DNA of 64,000 nt, taken from the NCBI GenBank assembly GCA_049511415.1, contig JBEKYC010000040.1, positions 1 to 64,000 on the forward strand, given 5' to 3'. A program made the translations under genes and the position numbers. The notes under the pieces are model-generated. The model was not told the origin of the DNA. It saw nothing but the letters and a program-made list of their open reading frames with translations, and did no database searches. Source of the DNA: Bog-159 sp049511415 (GTDB lineage Bacteria > Acidobacteriota > Terriglobia > Bryobacterales > Bryobacteraceae). Of the stretch, positions 33,178-41,955 are shown one piece after another. The number at the start of each line of letters is the position of its first letter. The first letter of the stretch is position 1.

Positions 33178-33635
33178 TTCAGGGCTTCCATTAGTTTGCG
33201 CGCCATCTGGCTACCCAGAACATGCGCGACGTCGTCGCCGGGATGGCGCGGCGTCACCAGGTAGGACCAAAGGGTCTCGCTTTCCCGCCCTTTCAGTTCC
33301 ACCGAAAGATAGCCGCCGTAGATGGGATGCGTGTCGCTGGTGACGCTGCGCACACGCGGATTCAAGCTGTAATAGCCACGGATCCATGTCTCACCCTTGG
33401 CGGTGATCACGGCGTCGGCGTCTTGCCTAGAGGCGGCGACCGTTATACCGCGAGATTTCTTGAGTGCAGCGATCAAGCCGGCGCGTAATTCCTGCGCACC
33501 CGGCTTCTCCGGAAACGGTTCCACATAAATGCGCCGGACGCCGCGCAAACTGGCGGCGGTCTGGCCCGGCGCCGGGCCAGTCGCCCACAGCACTGTCGCG
33601 ACCCAGCAGACCGCGCATGCAATCGTGGATCTCAA
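33174..33635 (-). CDS. exported protein of unknown function, co-transcribed with pstS
   Basis: 153 residues. Signal peptide (RSTIACAVCWVATVLWATG), then an alpha/beta domain: RRIYVEPFPEKPGAQELRAG, ALKKSRGITVAASRQDADAV and SVELKGRESETLWSYLVTPR. The layout resembles small periplasmic or lipid-anchored proteins (LPP20/DUF4136-like, 'V..F......A..L...L.K.G') but lacks a lipobox. ATGA overlap with pstS shows coupling. Function unknown. Confidence 0.7.
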   Translation of the reverse strand: MRSTIACAVCWVATVLWATGPAPGQTAASLRGVRRIYVEPFPEKPGAQELRAGLIAALKKSRGITVAASRQDADAVITAKGETWIRGYYSLNPRVRSVTSDTHPIYGGYLSVELKGRESETLWSYLVTPRHPGDDVAHVLGSQMARKLMEALK

Positions 33636-33727
33636 GGCTTGAGTATACTGGCGAAAGCGATTGGACGAGCGGCCGCTTTTACAGATTCTCGAACTCGCAA
33701 TCTGGCTGTAACACTACTGTCACATCA

Positions 33728-35122
33728 TTGTCCAAGAATAGGCATTTGCGGCCTTGTGCGCTTCTGATCGTGGCTCTCGTGGCATGCCTCGGCCTGCGCG
33801 GCCAGACTGCGCCTCCGGCCGATGATTCGGCGAACGCCGGCTCCTTCACATGGCCCGATCGGTTTTGGATCTCGGGCCAATTCAACTCCATCACCCAATA
33901 TCAGCCGGCGTTTCACGCCGACTACAGCGGACCGAACAGCCTCACGCCGGAGAGCGATCTGGCCAGTTCGCGTGTGGCCACTCTTTATACCGGCTTGCGT
34001 TTGACCCCGACCACGGATTTCATCTTCGACCTGGAGAGCGCCGGGGGCGGCGGACTCAGCAATGCGCTGGGGGTTGCCGGATTCACGAACTTGGACGTGG
34101 TGCGGAATCCCAGCCTCTCGCAACTGCCGTACACCGCCCGCGTGATGATCCACCAAATCATCCCGCTCAGCCACGAATATATCGACGCGGCGAAGGGACC
34201 GCTGGCGCTGGCTACGCGCGTGCCCATGCGGCGTTTGGAGATCCGTCTGGGCAAAATGAGCACAGTGGATTTCTTTGACCTGAACGGCGTCGGCAGCGAC
34301 AGTCACCTGCAATTCATGAACTGGACGGCGGACAATAACGGCGCCTACGACTACGCCGCCGACACGCGCGGGTACACGTACGGGCTGGTGTTGGAGTATT
34401 ACGACAAGAACTGGGCGGCGCGTTTTGGCGAGATGTTGATGCCCACGGTCGCCAACGGGATCAAACTGGACTGGGACCTGGCGCGGGCGCGCGGTGAAAA
34501 CTTCGAAGTGGAATTTCATCCGTCAACGTTTCCCAAACGGCAAAGCACCGTCCGCCTGCTCTCGTTCGTGAATCACGCCAACATGGGAGATTACCGCGAG
34601 GCCATCGACGGTTACATTTCCGGAAAAAACCCGGTTCCAGACATCATCGATTACCGGCAGCAGGGCCGCGTGAAGTACGGTTTCGGAATCAACCTGGAGC
34701 AGGAGCTGACGGCCAACTGGCGGGCCTATGCGCGCCTGGGCTGGAACGACGGGCGCACGGAATCGTTCGCTTATACGGAAGTAGATCGCGAATTGGCGTT
34801 GGGCACGGATCTGCGTGGAAAGGCGTGGCGCCGCCGCTACGACAAAGCCGGGGTGACATTCATCATCAACGGCATCACCGGCGATCATCGCCGTTACCTG
34901 GCGCTGGGCGGCCTGGGGTTCCTGCTCGGCGATGGCGCGCTCCAATACGGTCACGAACAAATCCTGGAGGCTTACTACAACGCACATCTGTGGCGCGGTA
35001 TTTACATGGCCGCCGACCTGCAGCACATCTGGAATCCGGGTTACAACCAGGACCGCGGTCCAGTGACGGTGGCCAGCTTCCGTTTCCACTTCGAAGACAG
35101 CGTACCTTTTACGAAGGAGTGA
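33728..35122 (+). CDS. OprB-like carbohydrate-selective porin
   Basis: 464 residues from a TTG at 33728, which opens a proper signal peptide (SKNRHLRPCALLIVALVACL); an in-frame ATG at 33617 would overlap the divergent gene and place a non-hydrophobic leader first. The mature part starts WPDRFWISGQFNSITQYQPAF. It then shows alternating beta strands with porin features: TLYTGLRLTPTTDFIFDLES, RRLEIRLGKMSTVDFFDLNG, YGLVLEYYDKNWAARFGEML, and a closing strand TVASFRFHFEDSVPF. This is the OprB/AlgE-like outer-membrane barrel. The solute is unknown. Confidence 0.78.
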   Translation: MSKNRHLRPCALLIVALVACLGLRGQTAPPADDSANAGSFTWPDRFWISGQFNSITQYQPAFHADYSGPNSLTPESDLASSRVATLYTGLRLTPTTDFIFDLESAGGGGLSNALGVAGFTNLDVVRNPSLSQLPYTARVMIHQIIPLSHEYIDAAKGPLALATRVPMRRLEIRLGKMSTVDFFDLNGVGSDSHLQFMNWTADNNGAYDYAADTRGYTYGLVLEYYDKNWAARFGEMLMPTVANGIKLDWDLARARGENFEVEFHPSTFPKRQSTVRLLSFVNHANMGDYREAIDGYISGKNPVPDIIDYRQQGRVKYGFGINLEQELTANWRAYARLGWNDGRTESFAYTEVDRELALGTDLRGKAWRRRYDKAGVTFIINGITGDHRRYLALGGLGFLLGDGALQYGHEQILEAYYNAHLWRGIYMAADLQHIWNPGYNQDRGPVTVASFRFHFEDSVPFTKE

Positions 35123-35149
35123 GGCCGGATCGCGTTACACTGTACAGAC

Positions 35150-37315
35150 GTGGCTACCCGGCGAAAACGCATGACACCCAAGAAGGCCGAAGAACAGGCG
35201 CAAAAAGGCGCGGCCACGTCCGAAGTCCCGCCCCTGAATTCGCCGCAGCTTTACATCAACCGCGAGCTGAGTCTGCTGGACTTTCAATTCCGCGTACTGG
35301 AGGAAGCCCAGGATGAACGAAACCCTCTGATGGAGCGGGTGAAGTTTCTTTCCATTTTGGGTTCCAACATGGACGAGTTCTTCATGGTGCGCGTGGCAGG
35401 GCTGATCGATCAGGTGGCCGCGGGCATTTTGGAAGTCGGCCCGGATGGCATGCACCCGACGGCGCAGTTGGTGGCCGTCCGCCGGGTGGTGAAGAAGCTG
35501 CTGGGAGACGCGCACAAATGCCTGCACGAGCAGTTACTGCCGGGCTTGGCGGAAGCCGGAATCAAGATCCTGGATTACGCGACTTTGGATGCCAAACAAC
35601 TGGCGGTGGCGGATGCCTATTTCACGGACACCGTGTTTCCGGTGCTTACGCCGCTGGCATTCGATCCCGGGAGGCCTTTTCCACACATTTCAAACTTGAG
35701 CCTGAACCTGGCTGTGTTGATTCGGGGCAAGGACGGCGTGGAACACTTCGCCCGCGTCAAGGTGCCCGACTCGCTGCCCCAGTTCGTGCCTCTCAAACGG
35801 CCGCGAAAGAAGATCCGCAAGCGTCCGCCGCGCGAGGAGACCTTCGTCTGGCTGGAGCAGGTAATCTCGGCTAACCTGCCGGCGTTGTTCCGCGGCATGG
35901 ACGTGATTGAGGCGCACCCCTTCCATGTCACGCGCGACGCGGATATTGCGATCAAGGAACTGGAGGCCGAGGATCTGCTCGAAACCATCGAGGAAGGCGT
36001 GCGGCAGCGGCGCTTTGGCAGCGTCGTGCGGCTGATGGTGACCGATGAAATGCCCGCGCACATCCTGGATATCCTGGTGAACAACCTCGAGATTGACACC
36101 AGCCAGGTGTACCGGCTGCGCGGACCTCTGTCGATGAGCCGGCTGATGCAATTGTATGGGCTCGACCGGCCGGATCTGAAAGATGCGCCGTTCGTGCCGG
36201 CCACGCCCAAGTCACTGGTGGTGGCCAACTCGGAGGAGGACATCTTCGCGCTGATCCGCCGGCAAAACATCCTGCTGCACCATCCCTTCGAATCGTTCCA
36301 GCCGGTAGTGGATTTCTTGAAGAAGTCGGCCCGGGATCCGAATGTGCTCGCCATCAAGATGGTGCTGTACCGCGTGGGACGGAACGCTCCCGTGGTGGAA
36401 GCGCTACTGGAGGCGAACGAAGAAGGCAAGCAAGTGGCCGTGCTGGTGGAACTGAAGGCGCGCTTCGACGAGGAGAGCAACATCGAGTGGGCGCGCGCAC
36501 TGGAGCGCGAGGGCGTACACGTCGTGTACGGTCTGCTGGGCCTGAAAACGCATTGCAAGCTGCTGATGGTGGTGCGGCGAGAGGCGGGAGTTATCCGGCG
36601 CTACATCCATTTAGCCACGGGTAACTATAATGTGGTGACGGCCCACTTATATACGGACATCGGCATGCTGACCGGAGACCCTGACATCGGCGCGGATGCC
36701 ACTGACTTATTCAACTATCTGACGGGTTACTCCGCCAAAAAAGACTACAAGAAGCTGTTGGTCTCGCCGGTGAACCTGCGGGAACGCTTTGAGTCCATGA
36801 TCCGGCGCGAGATCGCAATACAAAACAAGGGGGAAAAAGGACACCTGATCTTCAAGGCGAATGCCTTGGTGGACCCGCAGGTGATCCGTTTGCTGTATCA
36901 GGCATCGCAAGCCGGAGTGAAGATCGATCTGCTGGTGCGCGGCATCTGCTGTCTGCGGCCGGGTATTCCGGGGGTCAGCGATAACATCCAGGTAATCAGC
37001 GTGGTCGGCCGTTTCCTGGAACATAGCCGCATTTACTATTTCCGTAACGGCGGCGACGAGGAAATTTATCTGGGTAGCGCGGATTTGATGCCGCGCAATA
37101 TCGACCGCCGGGTGGAAGTGCTGTTTCCCTTGGAAGGGTCGGATCTGATTCGGCAGGTGCGTGACGAGATACTGGCGGTATATCTTTCCGATACAGTCAA
37201 AGGCCGGCAGATGAAGAGCGATGGGACCTACATGCGCCGCACGCCGTCGGCGGGCAAGCGGGCCATGAACACGCAGGAGTGGCTGTTGAAGCGGGTAGCG
37301 GCGAGTAGTAAGTGA
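35150..37315 (+). CDS. ppk1: polyphosphate kinase 1
   Basis: 721 residues, standard length. GTG start at 35150. N-domain YINRELSLLDFQFRVLEEA; the two phospholipase-D-like C1/C2 domains follow: FLKKSARDPNVLAIKMVLYR, VELKARFDEESNIEWARALE, GLKTHCKLLMVVRREAG, HLATGNYNVVTAHLYTDIG, VRGICCLRPGIPG, and FLEHSRIYYFRNGGDEEIYL. The histidine of LEHSRIYYF is the family's phosphorylated residue region. It makes polyphosphate from ATP. Twenty-seven bases downstream of the porin gene, possibly in one transcript. Confidence 0.94.
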   Translation: MATRRKRMTPKKAEEQAQKGAATSEVPPLNSPQLYINRELSLLDFQFRVLEEAQDERNPLMERVKFLSILGSNMDEFFMVRVAGLIDQVAAGILEVGPDGMHPTAQLVAVRRVVKKLLGDAHKCLHEQLLPGLAEAGIKILDYATLDAKQLAVADAYFTDTVFPVLTPLAFDPGRPFPHISNLSLNLAVLIRGKDGVEHFARVKVPDSLPQFVPLKRPRKKIRKRPPREETFVWLEQVISANLPALFRGMDVIEAHPFHVTRDADIAIKELEAEDLLETIEEGVRQRRFGSVVRLMVTDEMPAHILDILVNNLEIDTSQVYRLRGPLSMSRLMQLYGLDRPDLKDAPFVPATPKSLVVANSEEDIFALIRRQNILLHHPFESFQPVVDFLKKSARDPNVLAIKMVLYRVGRNAPVVEALLEANEEGKQVAVLVELKARFDEESNIEWARALEREGVHVVYGLLGLKTHCKLLMVVRREAGVIRRYIHLATGNYNVVTAHLYTDIGMLTGDPDIGADATDLFNYLTGYSAKKDYKKLLVSPVNLRERFESMIRREIAIQNKGEKGHLIFKANALVDPQVIRLLYQASQAGVKIDLLVRGICCLRPGIPGVSDNIQVISVVGRFLEHSRIYYFRNGGDEEIYLGSADLMPRNIDRRVEVLFPLEGSDLIRQVRDEILAVYLSDTVKGRQMKSDGTYMRRTPSAGKRAMNTQEWLLKRVAASSK

Positions 37316-37348
37316 AACGATAGCGGTGGCTGGCGCTATATTGCAAGC

Positions 37349-37585
37349 ATGACCTCCGACGTGATTCGCGAGAACCGCGAGGCGATCATCCGCGCCGCGG
37401 CGTTGCACGGGGCCAAGGAGGTGCGCGTGATCGGCTCATTCGCTCGTGCCGAGGCCCGTCCGGAAAGCGACGTTGATCTGTTGGTGACCTGGGGCGAAGG
37501 AACGACCCTACTGGACCAGGCAGCCTTGACCCTGGAACTTGAGGGCCTCTTAGAAGGGAGGAAGAGGAAGCTGCACGACGAGTAA
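37349..37585 (+). CDS. minimal nucleotidyltransferase (MNT) antitoxin remnant, truncated
   Basis: 78 residues; family members have about 95-100. The N-terminal half is intact: AAALHGAKEVRVIGSFARAE with the catalytic GSFARAEARPESDVDLLV (first two Asp). The protein ends LLEGRKRKLHDE, where members continue GRKVDLV..., which supplies the third catalytic Asp. The loss coincides with a purine-rich run GGGAGGAAGAGGAAG. The usual HEPN toxin partner is absent. It is probably a non-functional relic of a HEPN-MNT toxin-antitoxin pair. Confidence 0.6.
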   Translation: MTSDVIRENREAIIRAAALHGAKEVRVIGSFARAEARPESDVDLLVTWGEGTTLLDQAALTLELEGLLEGRKRKLHDE

Positions 37586-37746
37586 AACCCGCGGGTAGTG
37601 GGCTACTTTGAAGGGAACCGTCACCAACCCGCGCAGGGAACCGCTTGACGGCCTGCCGGCCCAGGCGCGACAAGGAATTGCGCTGCTAGTCTAAGTCTAG
37701 TCCTGCCAGGGAGCGACGCCGGTCGTTTCCGCAATCTCCCCGGGGG

Positions 37747-37955
37747 CTATAGATCATCGGGCGTTAAGCACGTCTTCTTGGCGATTTGACCGAGAAGTCC
37801 TGGGCCGACCTCATCGTTGTCGTGAAATGCGAAGGTGTAGTTGGCCCATCCGGGTCGTACCAGCCGGCGGTGCGAGCCGTTTTGCCACGCGAAGTTCCAA
37901 TCCGGAGCAACGTGGCCAAGAGTCGCCGTGCCTTTACAGACCGCCAACGGCTCAT
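37747..37955 (-). pseudogene. hicA: hicA toxin gene with frameshift
   Basis: ATG 37955 begins SRWRSVKARRLLATLLRIG, the N-terminal helix of HicA mRNA interferase. At about 37900 the frame breaks (CGGATTGGAACTTC; one or four bases missing). Homology continues in the hicB frame with WNFAWQNGSHRRLVRPGW to the normal end at 37747. Neither frame alone encodes the complete double-stranded-RNA-binding-like fold, so free toxin should not be made. Confidence 0.65.
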
Positions 37956-38175
37956 GCGACGGAGAACACCCTGCGAGTGTCTTGGGGACGTCCTCACCAT
38001 GTTCGATACAGTCCGCGGCCACTCTCAGAGCCAAGGCATGAACGGCCGCTATGGCGGATTCCCGCGAATCGCCATACGCCACCACTCCCGGCATGGACTC
38101 GACGTCGGCCCACCATCGACCGTCGTCCTGGCGTCCCAATGTGATCGGGATCGATTCCACCGTGACAGTCTCCAT
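37747..38175 (-). CDS. hicB: HicB-type antitoxin domain running on into HicA sequence
   Basis: 142 residues. Residues 1-~60 are a HicB antitoxin: VESIPITLGRQDDGRWWADV, MPGVVAYGDSRESAIAAVHA and ADCIEHGE. The expected stop near the hicA start is missing. The frame continues through ~27 unrelated residues, then reads the C-terminal two thirds of HicA: WQNGSHRRLVRPGW, FAFHDNDEVGPGLLGQIAKK and LTPDDL. The toxin's first helix lies in another frame (next entry). So this is a mutational fusion in which a HicB domain is joined to most of HicA, including its catalytic histidine (GSHRR). Confidence 0.65.
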   Translation of the reverse strand: METVTVESIPITLGRQDDGRWWADVESMPGVVAYGDSRESAIAAVHALALRVAADCIEHGEDVPKTLAGCSPSHEPLAVCKGTATLGHVAPDWNFAWQNGSHRRLVRPGWANYTFAFHDNDEVGPGLLGQIAKKTCLTPDDL

Positions 38176-38206
38176 GAATCTGCTCCCTTTTATTACAATT
38201 CGCTAT

Positions 38207-39226
38207 TTACCCCGGCTGCTGCTGCGTCATGCAGTGCAGCGTTCCCAATCCCCACACCAGTTCGACGGCATTGATCCCGCACACCTCGCGATCCGGGAAC
38301 AGACGCGCCAGCGTGGTCAGCGCCACGCGGTCGTTGGGATCGTTGAAGGTCGGCGCCAGCACCAGGCGGTTGGCAATATAGAAATTGGCGTAGCTGGCGG
38401 GCAGGCGGCGGCCGTCGAAAACCAGTGGCGCGGGCATGGGCAGCTTCACCACGCGCAGCGGCTGCTTGCGCAGCAGCGCCAGGTTTTCGCGCAGCGGCGC
38501 ATAGTTCGCATCGGCCGGATCACGCTCGGAAGCGATCACCACTGTGTCGGCATTGACGAACCGCGCGAGGTCATCCACGTGGCCATGCGTGTCGTCGCCG
38601 GCGATGCCGTTATGCAGCCAGACGACGCGCCGCGCGCCCAGATAGTCATGCAGAGCCTGCGCGATCTGGCGGCGAGTCAGGTCCGGATTGCGCGCCTGCA
38701 CCGGACTGAGCAGGCATTCTTCGGTGGTCAGCAGCAGGCCGCAACCGTTAACATCGATGCTGCCGCCTTCCAGCACCAGGCCCGGCTCCCAGGCGCGCAG
38801 TAGCAAGCGAGCCGCCAGCGCGGCGGGAACCGCGGCATCGTTGGTATGGTCGCTATATTTGGCCCAGCCATTGAAGCGCCAATTGGTGAGCGCCACTTCG
38901 CCCGCGCGATTCCTGACGAACAGCGGGCAATAGTCGCGCGTCCAGCCACGATCGGTGCGCGCATGGAAAAATTCGACGGCTTCCAGATTGGCGCCCACCT
39001 TCCGCAGAATGCGGCGTGCAGCTTGTTCGGCGGCGGCGTCTTCGATCAGGATGCGGACGCGCTCGACGCGCGCCAGCTTGCGCACGATTTCGGCGTAAAC
39101 CCACGGGATCGGCGCGAAGCGGCCCGGCCAATCGTCGCGATTGTGCGGCCAGGCGATCCAAGTTGCCTCGTGGGTTTCCCACTCCGCCGGCATGCGGAAG
39201 CCCAGGGCGCGCGGAGTTTCAGGCAT
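38207..39226 (-). CDS. aguA: agmatine deiminase
   Basis: 339 residues from ATG 39226. Family blocks: GFRMPAEWETHEATWIAWPH, ARTDRGWTRDYCPLFV, LTNWRFNGWAKYSDHTND, VLEGGSIDVNG, NGIAGDDTHGHVDDLARFV (catalytic His) and the C-terminal cysteine motif GLGTLHCMTQQQPG. The usual GGGNIHC is GLGTLHC here, but the Cys and following Thr-Gln-Gln are kept. It hydrolyses agmatine to N-carbamoylputrescine and ammonia. It is directly downstream of the next pathway enzyme (TGATG overlap). Peptidyl-arginine-deiminase-type naming (PF04371) is equivalent. Confidence 0.9.
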   Translation of the reverse strand: MPETPRALGFRMPAEWETHEATWIAWPHNRDDWPGRFAPIPWVYAEIVRKLARVERVRILIEDAAAEQAARRILRKVGANLEAVEFFHARTDRGWTRDYCPLFVRNRAGEVALTNWRFNGWAKYSDHTNDAAVPAALAARLLLRAWEPGLVLEGGSIDVNGCGLLLTTEECLLSPVQARNPDLTRRQIAQALHDYLGARRVVWLHNGIAGDDTHGHVDDLARFVNADTVVIASERDPADANYAPLRENLALLRKQPLRVVKLPMPAPLVFDGRRLPASYANFYIANRLVLAPTFNDPNDRVALTTLARLFPDREVCGINAVELVWGLGTLHCMTQQQPG

Positions 39227-40107
39227 CAGTCGAGCACGCGTTGCGTGATGGGCCCATAGGCGTCGATCCGGCGGTCGCGCAGAAAGGGCCAATTGCGGCG
39301 CACGTTTTCGATGCGGCGCGGATCGCATTCCACGATCAGGGTCTCTTCGCCCGTGTGCGAAGCTTCCGCGATCACCTGTCCGAATGGGTCGGCGACGAAG
39401 GATCCGCCCCAGAACTCCAGGCCGTGGTCCGGCGGTCCTTCAAAGCCGACGCGGTTCACGGCCGCCACGTAGATACCGTTGGCGATGGCGTGCGCGCGCT
39501 GTATGGTGCGCCAGGCGTCATGCTGCGCGACCCCGCACTCGGCCTTTTCCGCGGGATGCCAGCCGATGGCGGTCGGATAGAACAACACCTGCGCGCCGGT
39601 GAGCGCCGCCAGGCGCGCAGCTTCGGGATACCACTGGTCCCAACACACCAGCGCGGCCACGCGGCCGTAGCGCGTATCGAAGCTGCGAAAGCCCAGGTCG
39701 CCGGGCGTGAAGTAGAACTTTTCGAAATACAGCGGATCGTCCGGGATGTGCATCTTGCGGTAGATGCCGAGCGGCTCGCCATCGGCGTCGATGATTACCG
39801 CTGTATTGTGATAGACGCCCGCGGTGCGACGCTCGAACAGCGAGCCGACGATTACCACGCCGAGTTCCGCGGCCAGCCTGGAAAGCGACTCGCTAGACGG
39901 CCCGGGGATCGGCTCGGCGAGATCGAACAGCGCGGCGTTTTCCTCCCGGCAGAAATACTGCGAACGGAACAACTCCTGCAGGCAGACGATCTGCGCGCCG
40001 CGGCCGGCGGCCTCGCGGATGCGCCATTCGGCTTTGGCGAAGTTTTCGTTGGGATCGACGGAGCAGGCCATCTGGATCAGGCCGATGCGGAACTTGGCGG
40101 CGTGCAC
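39226..40107 (-). CDS. aguB: N-carbamoylputrescine amidase
   Basis: 293 residues. GTG 40107 is chosen because it begins the conserved strand KFRIGLIQMACSVDPNEN and sits five bases after the upstream stop. Nitrilase-superfamily triad: glutamate in VCLQELFRSQYF, lysine in GIYRKMHIPDDP, cysteine in ALVCWDQWYPEAAR. Specific features of the AguB group: RSQYFC, HIPDDPLYFEKFYFTPGD and FYPTAIGWHP. It converts N-carbamoylputrescine to putrescine, completing arginine-decarboxylation-derived polyamine synthesis. The stop overlaps the aguA start. Confidence 0.92.
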   Translation of the reverse strand: MHAAKFRIGLIQMACSVDPNENFAKAEWRIREAAGRGAQIVCLQELFRSQYFCREENAALFDLAEPIPGPSSESLSRLAAELGVVIVGSLFERRTAGVYHNTAVIIDADGEPLGIYRKMHIPDDPLYFEKFYFTPGDLGFRSFDTRYGRVAALVCWDQWYPEAARLAALTGAQVLFYPTAIGWHPAEKAECGVAQHDAWRTIQRAHAIANGIYVAAVNRVGFEGPPDHGLEFWGGSFVADPFGQVIAEASHTGEETLIVECDPRRIENVRRNWPFLRDRRIDAYGPITQRVLD

Positions 40108-40111
40108 CTTT

Positions 40112-41092
40112 CTATTCTGGCAGAGTGGCGCCGGACCGCACCACATCGACCAGATCCGCAAACACCCCATACGCCGTCTGTTCCACGCCCGGCGAGATCG
40201 ATACCATTCCGATGGTCCCCATCAAGTTGGTGTGCAGCAGCAGCAGGTTGGAGGTCCCCGGGACGCACGCCAGCACATCGCTTTTGTCCAACACTTCGGC
40301 GCGCACGCGCAGCGTGACGCCATCCGGGCCGCGGCGGGCGCGGCTGATCAAGCGCACGGTCTTACCCGCGCGCCCCAATTCGGCCATGCGCTCAGGCGTC
40401 AGGCGCGTGATGCCGCGCGTGGAGACGGCCTGCGGTGTGGTGCGCGCATCCATCAAGACGTTGGCGAGCGCGGCCGTCTTGGCGGCGGAATCCCAACCTT
40501 CCACATCGAAAGTGCCGTCGGCTTCGGTCACGCCCAGCTTGCGCGCCAACGCCAGGCCATCCGCGAACGAGCCGCCGCCTTCCATGGTCTCGATCACCAG
40601 CTTGGAAGTGGAATTCAGCGCTCCGGTGAAGCCCAGCACCGCGACACCGGGCAGATTGTAACGCGCCAGGTTGAACACAGGCGCGCCATCCATCACAGTG
40701 GATTCGAAGCGGAACCGGACGCCCTGGCGCGCGGCCATCTCGCGCAGGTCCGCGTAGGCGTGCGCGATGGGACCTTTGTTGGCCGTGACCACGTGCATGC
40801 GGCGCGCAAAGGCCGCGCGGATATGCGATAGGGCAGGCTCGCCGGTGGCGGGGTTGAGAGTGGTCAGCTCAACGGCGATATCGGCCTGCGCCGCATGCAG
40901 GAACGCCTCGATGGACCCCGCCGGCGGACCAAATACCGGATCGAGAGGCACGCCGCGCGCCGCGATCGCCGTGCCATGCCGCGCCGTGTGTATACCGGTC
41001 ACGCGAAACGCATAACGGGCGTTTTGTTTACGTAGTAAGCGCACGAGGGCGCGCGCGACGTTGCCGTAGCCGATCAGCGCGAGGCGGGTCAC
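40112..41092 (-). CDS. hom: homoserine dehydrogenase, short form without ACT domain
   Basis: 326 residues. Rossmann motif LALIGYGNVARALVRLLR; THDAANK-type loop in VVTANKGPIAHAYADL; substrate region FESTVMDGAPVFNL, then FTGALNSTSKLVIETME and EGWDSAAKTAALANVL with conserved catalytic lysine. It lacks the C-terminal ACT regulatory domain, so feedback control by threonine is unlikely. It reduces aspartate semialdehyde to homoserine. It is ATGA-coupled to the preceding gene and five bases from aguB, an unusual operon partner for polyamine genes. Confidence 0.88.
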   Translation of the reverse strand: MTRLALIGYGNVARALVRLLRKQNARYAFRVTGIHTARHGTAIAARGVPLDPVFGPPAGSIEAFLHAAQADIAVELTTLNPATGEPALSHIRAAFARRMHVVTANKGPIAHAYADLREMAARQGVRFRFESTVMDGAPVFNLARYNLPGVAVLGFTGALNSTSKLVIETMEGGGSFADGLALARKLGVTEADGTFDVEGWDSAAKTAALANVLMDARTTPQAVSTRGITRLTPERMAELGRAGKTVRLISRARRGPDGVTLRVRAEVLDKSDVLACVPGTSNLLLLHTNLMGTIGMVSISPGVEQTAYGVFADLVDVVRSGATLPE

Positions 41093-41871
41093 TTTTTGGC
41101 AGCGTCGCGCGTGGCCTGCAACGTTGCGGTCAAGCCCTCGCGCTCAATGGTGTGGGTGGAGGAGACGAACAGCCCGCCGATGATGGGCGGCAGGCCGCGC
41201 GTGAGCGAAGTGGTTTCGCATTCCAGGTATACGCCGCCGTCGCGCTGCTCCAGACGCCAGTAGCCGTTCAGACGCCAGAGATAGCCACTGCCGTGTCCCG
41301 GCTGCAGCTCGTGCTGTTTGGGCTTGCCGTAATCCTCAATTTCGGTGACGCGCGCGGTGCGAGTCTGGCAGGTCCAGCGCGCGGCATCCAGCTCCTGATA
41401 GTGCGCCTCGAAATCGGTACGGAACACGCCGCTTATCGGGCCGTTCTTCAGCACGCGCAGACGGTAATATTTGAAATCGTTGCCATTGTGCGCCAGCAGT
41501 TTCGACTCCGGCACATCCTTGTATATATCCTTGTGACGATCGTAGTCCTGGAGCACGGCGAGCACCTTTGGCAAGGTGGCGCCGGGTATGAAGATCGCGC
41601 CAACCCAATCGTGGATGGAGGCTCCCGCAACAAAGGTATCGCCATCGCCTTTCCACGGTTCGACGGCCACGTTTCCCTGTTTCACCAGCTTGAGCCGTTC
41701 GGGCGACGCGTCCACCCAAAGGAACGGTTTGGCAGCGGCCAGATGCGCTTCGGTGTCGTGAATGTAGCGGTCGTAGGCCTGGACGGCCTCGGGCTTAAGC
41801 TCGGCTGCCACGCATGCCGAGGCGGCCAGCAGAAGAAGAACCAGAGTGCGGATCACACCGAATTGTAGCAA
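41089..41871 (-). CDS. exported START/SRPBCC-like protein
   Basis: 260 residues, with signal peptide (IRTLVLLLLAASACVAAE). The body has the profile of a periplasmic lipid-binding helix-grip domain: WVGAIFIPGATLPKVLAVLQ, DYDRHKDIYKDVPESKLLAH, FKYYRLRVLKNGPISGVF, WRLNGYWRLEQRDGGVYLEC and a C-terminal helix THTIEREGLTATLQATRDAA. No catalytic motif. First gene of the four-gene operon with hom, aguB and aguA. Confidence 0.7.
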   Translation of the reverse strand: MLQFGVIRTLVLLLLAASACVAAELKPEAVQAYDRYIHDTEAHLAAAKPFLWVDASPERLKLVKQGNVAVEPWKGDGDTFVAGASIHDWVGAIFIPGATLPKVLAVLQDYDRHKDIYKDVPESKLLAHNGNDFKYYRLRVLKNGPISGVFRTDFEAHYQELDAARWTCQTRTARVTEIEDYGKPKQHELQPGHGSGYLWRLNGYWRLEQRDGGVYLECETTSLTRGLPPIIGGLFVSSTHTIEREGLTATLQATRDAAKK

Positions 41872-41955
41872 GGCTGGAAAGAAAGCAGCCTGCAGAGAGG
41901 CGCCGGCTGAGCAACCGTCCTAACCGGAAGCAGGCGCGGGCGTCTAAGCTGGCAT

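Noticed and set aside
37586..37746. HEPN toxin partner for the MNT fragment
   Set aside because: No frame here gives HEPN motifs (R-x4-6-H); the gap is only 161 nt.
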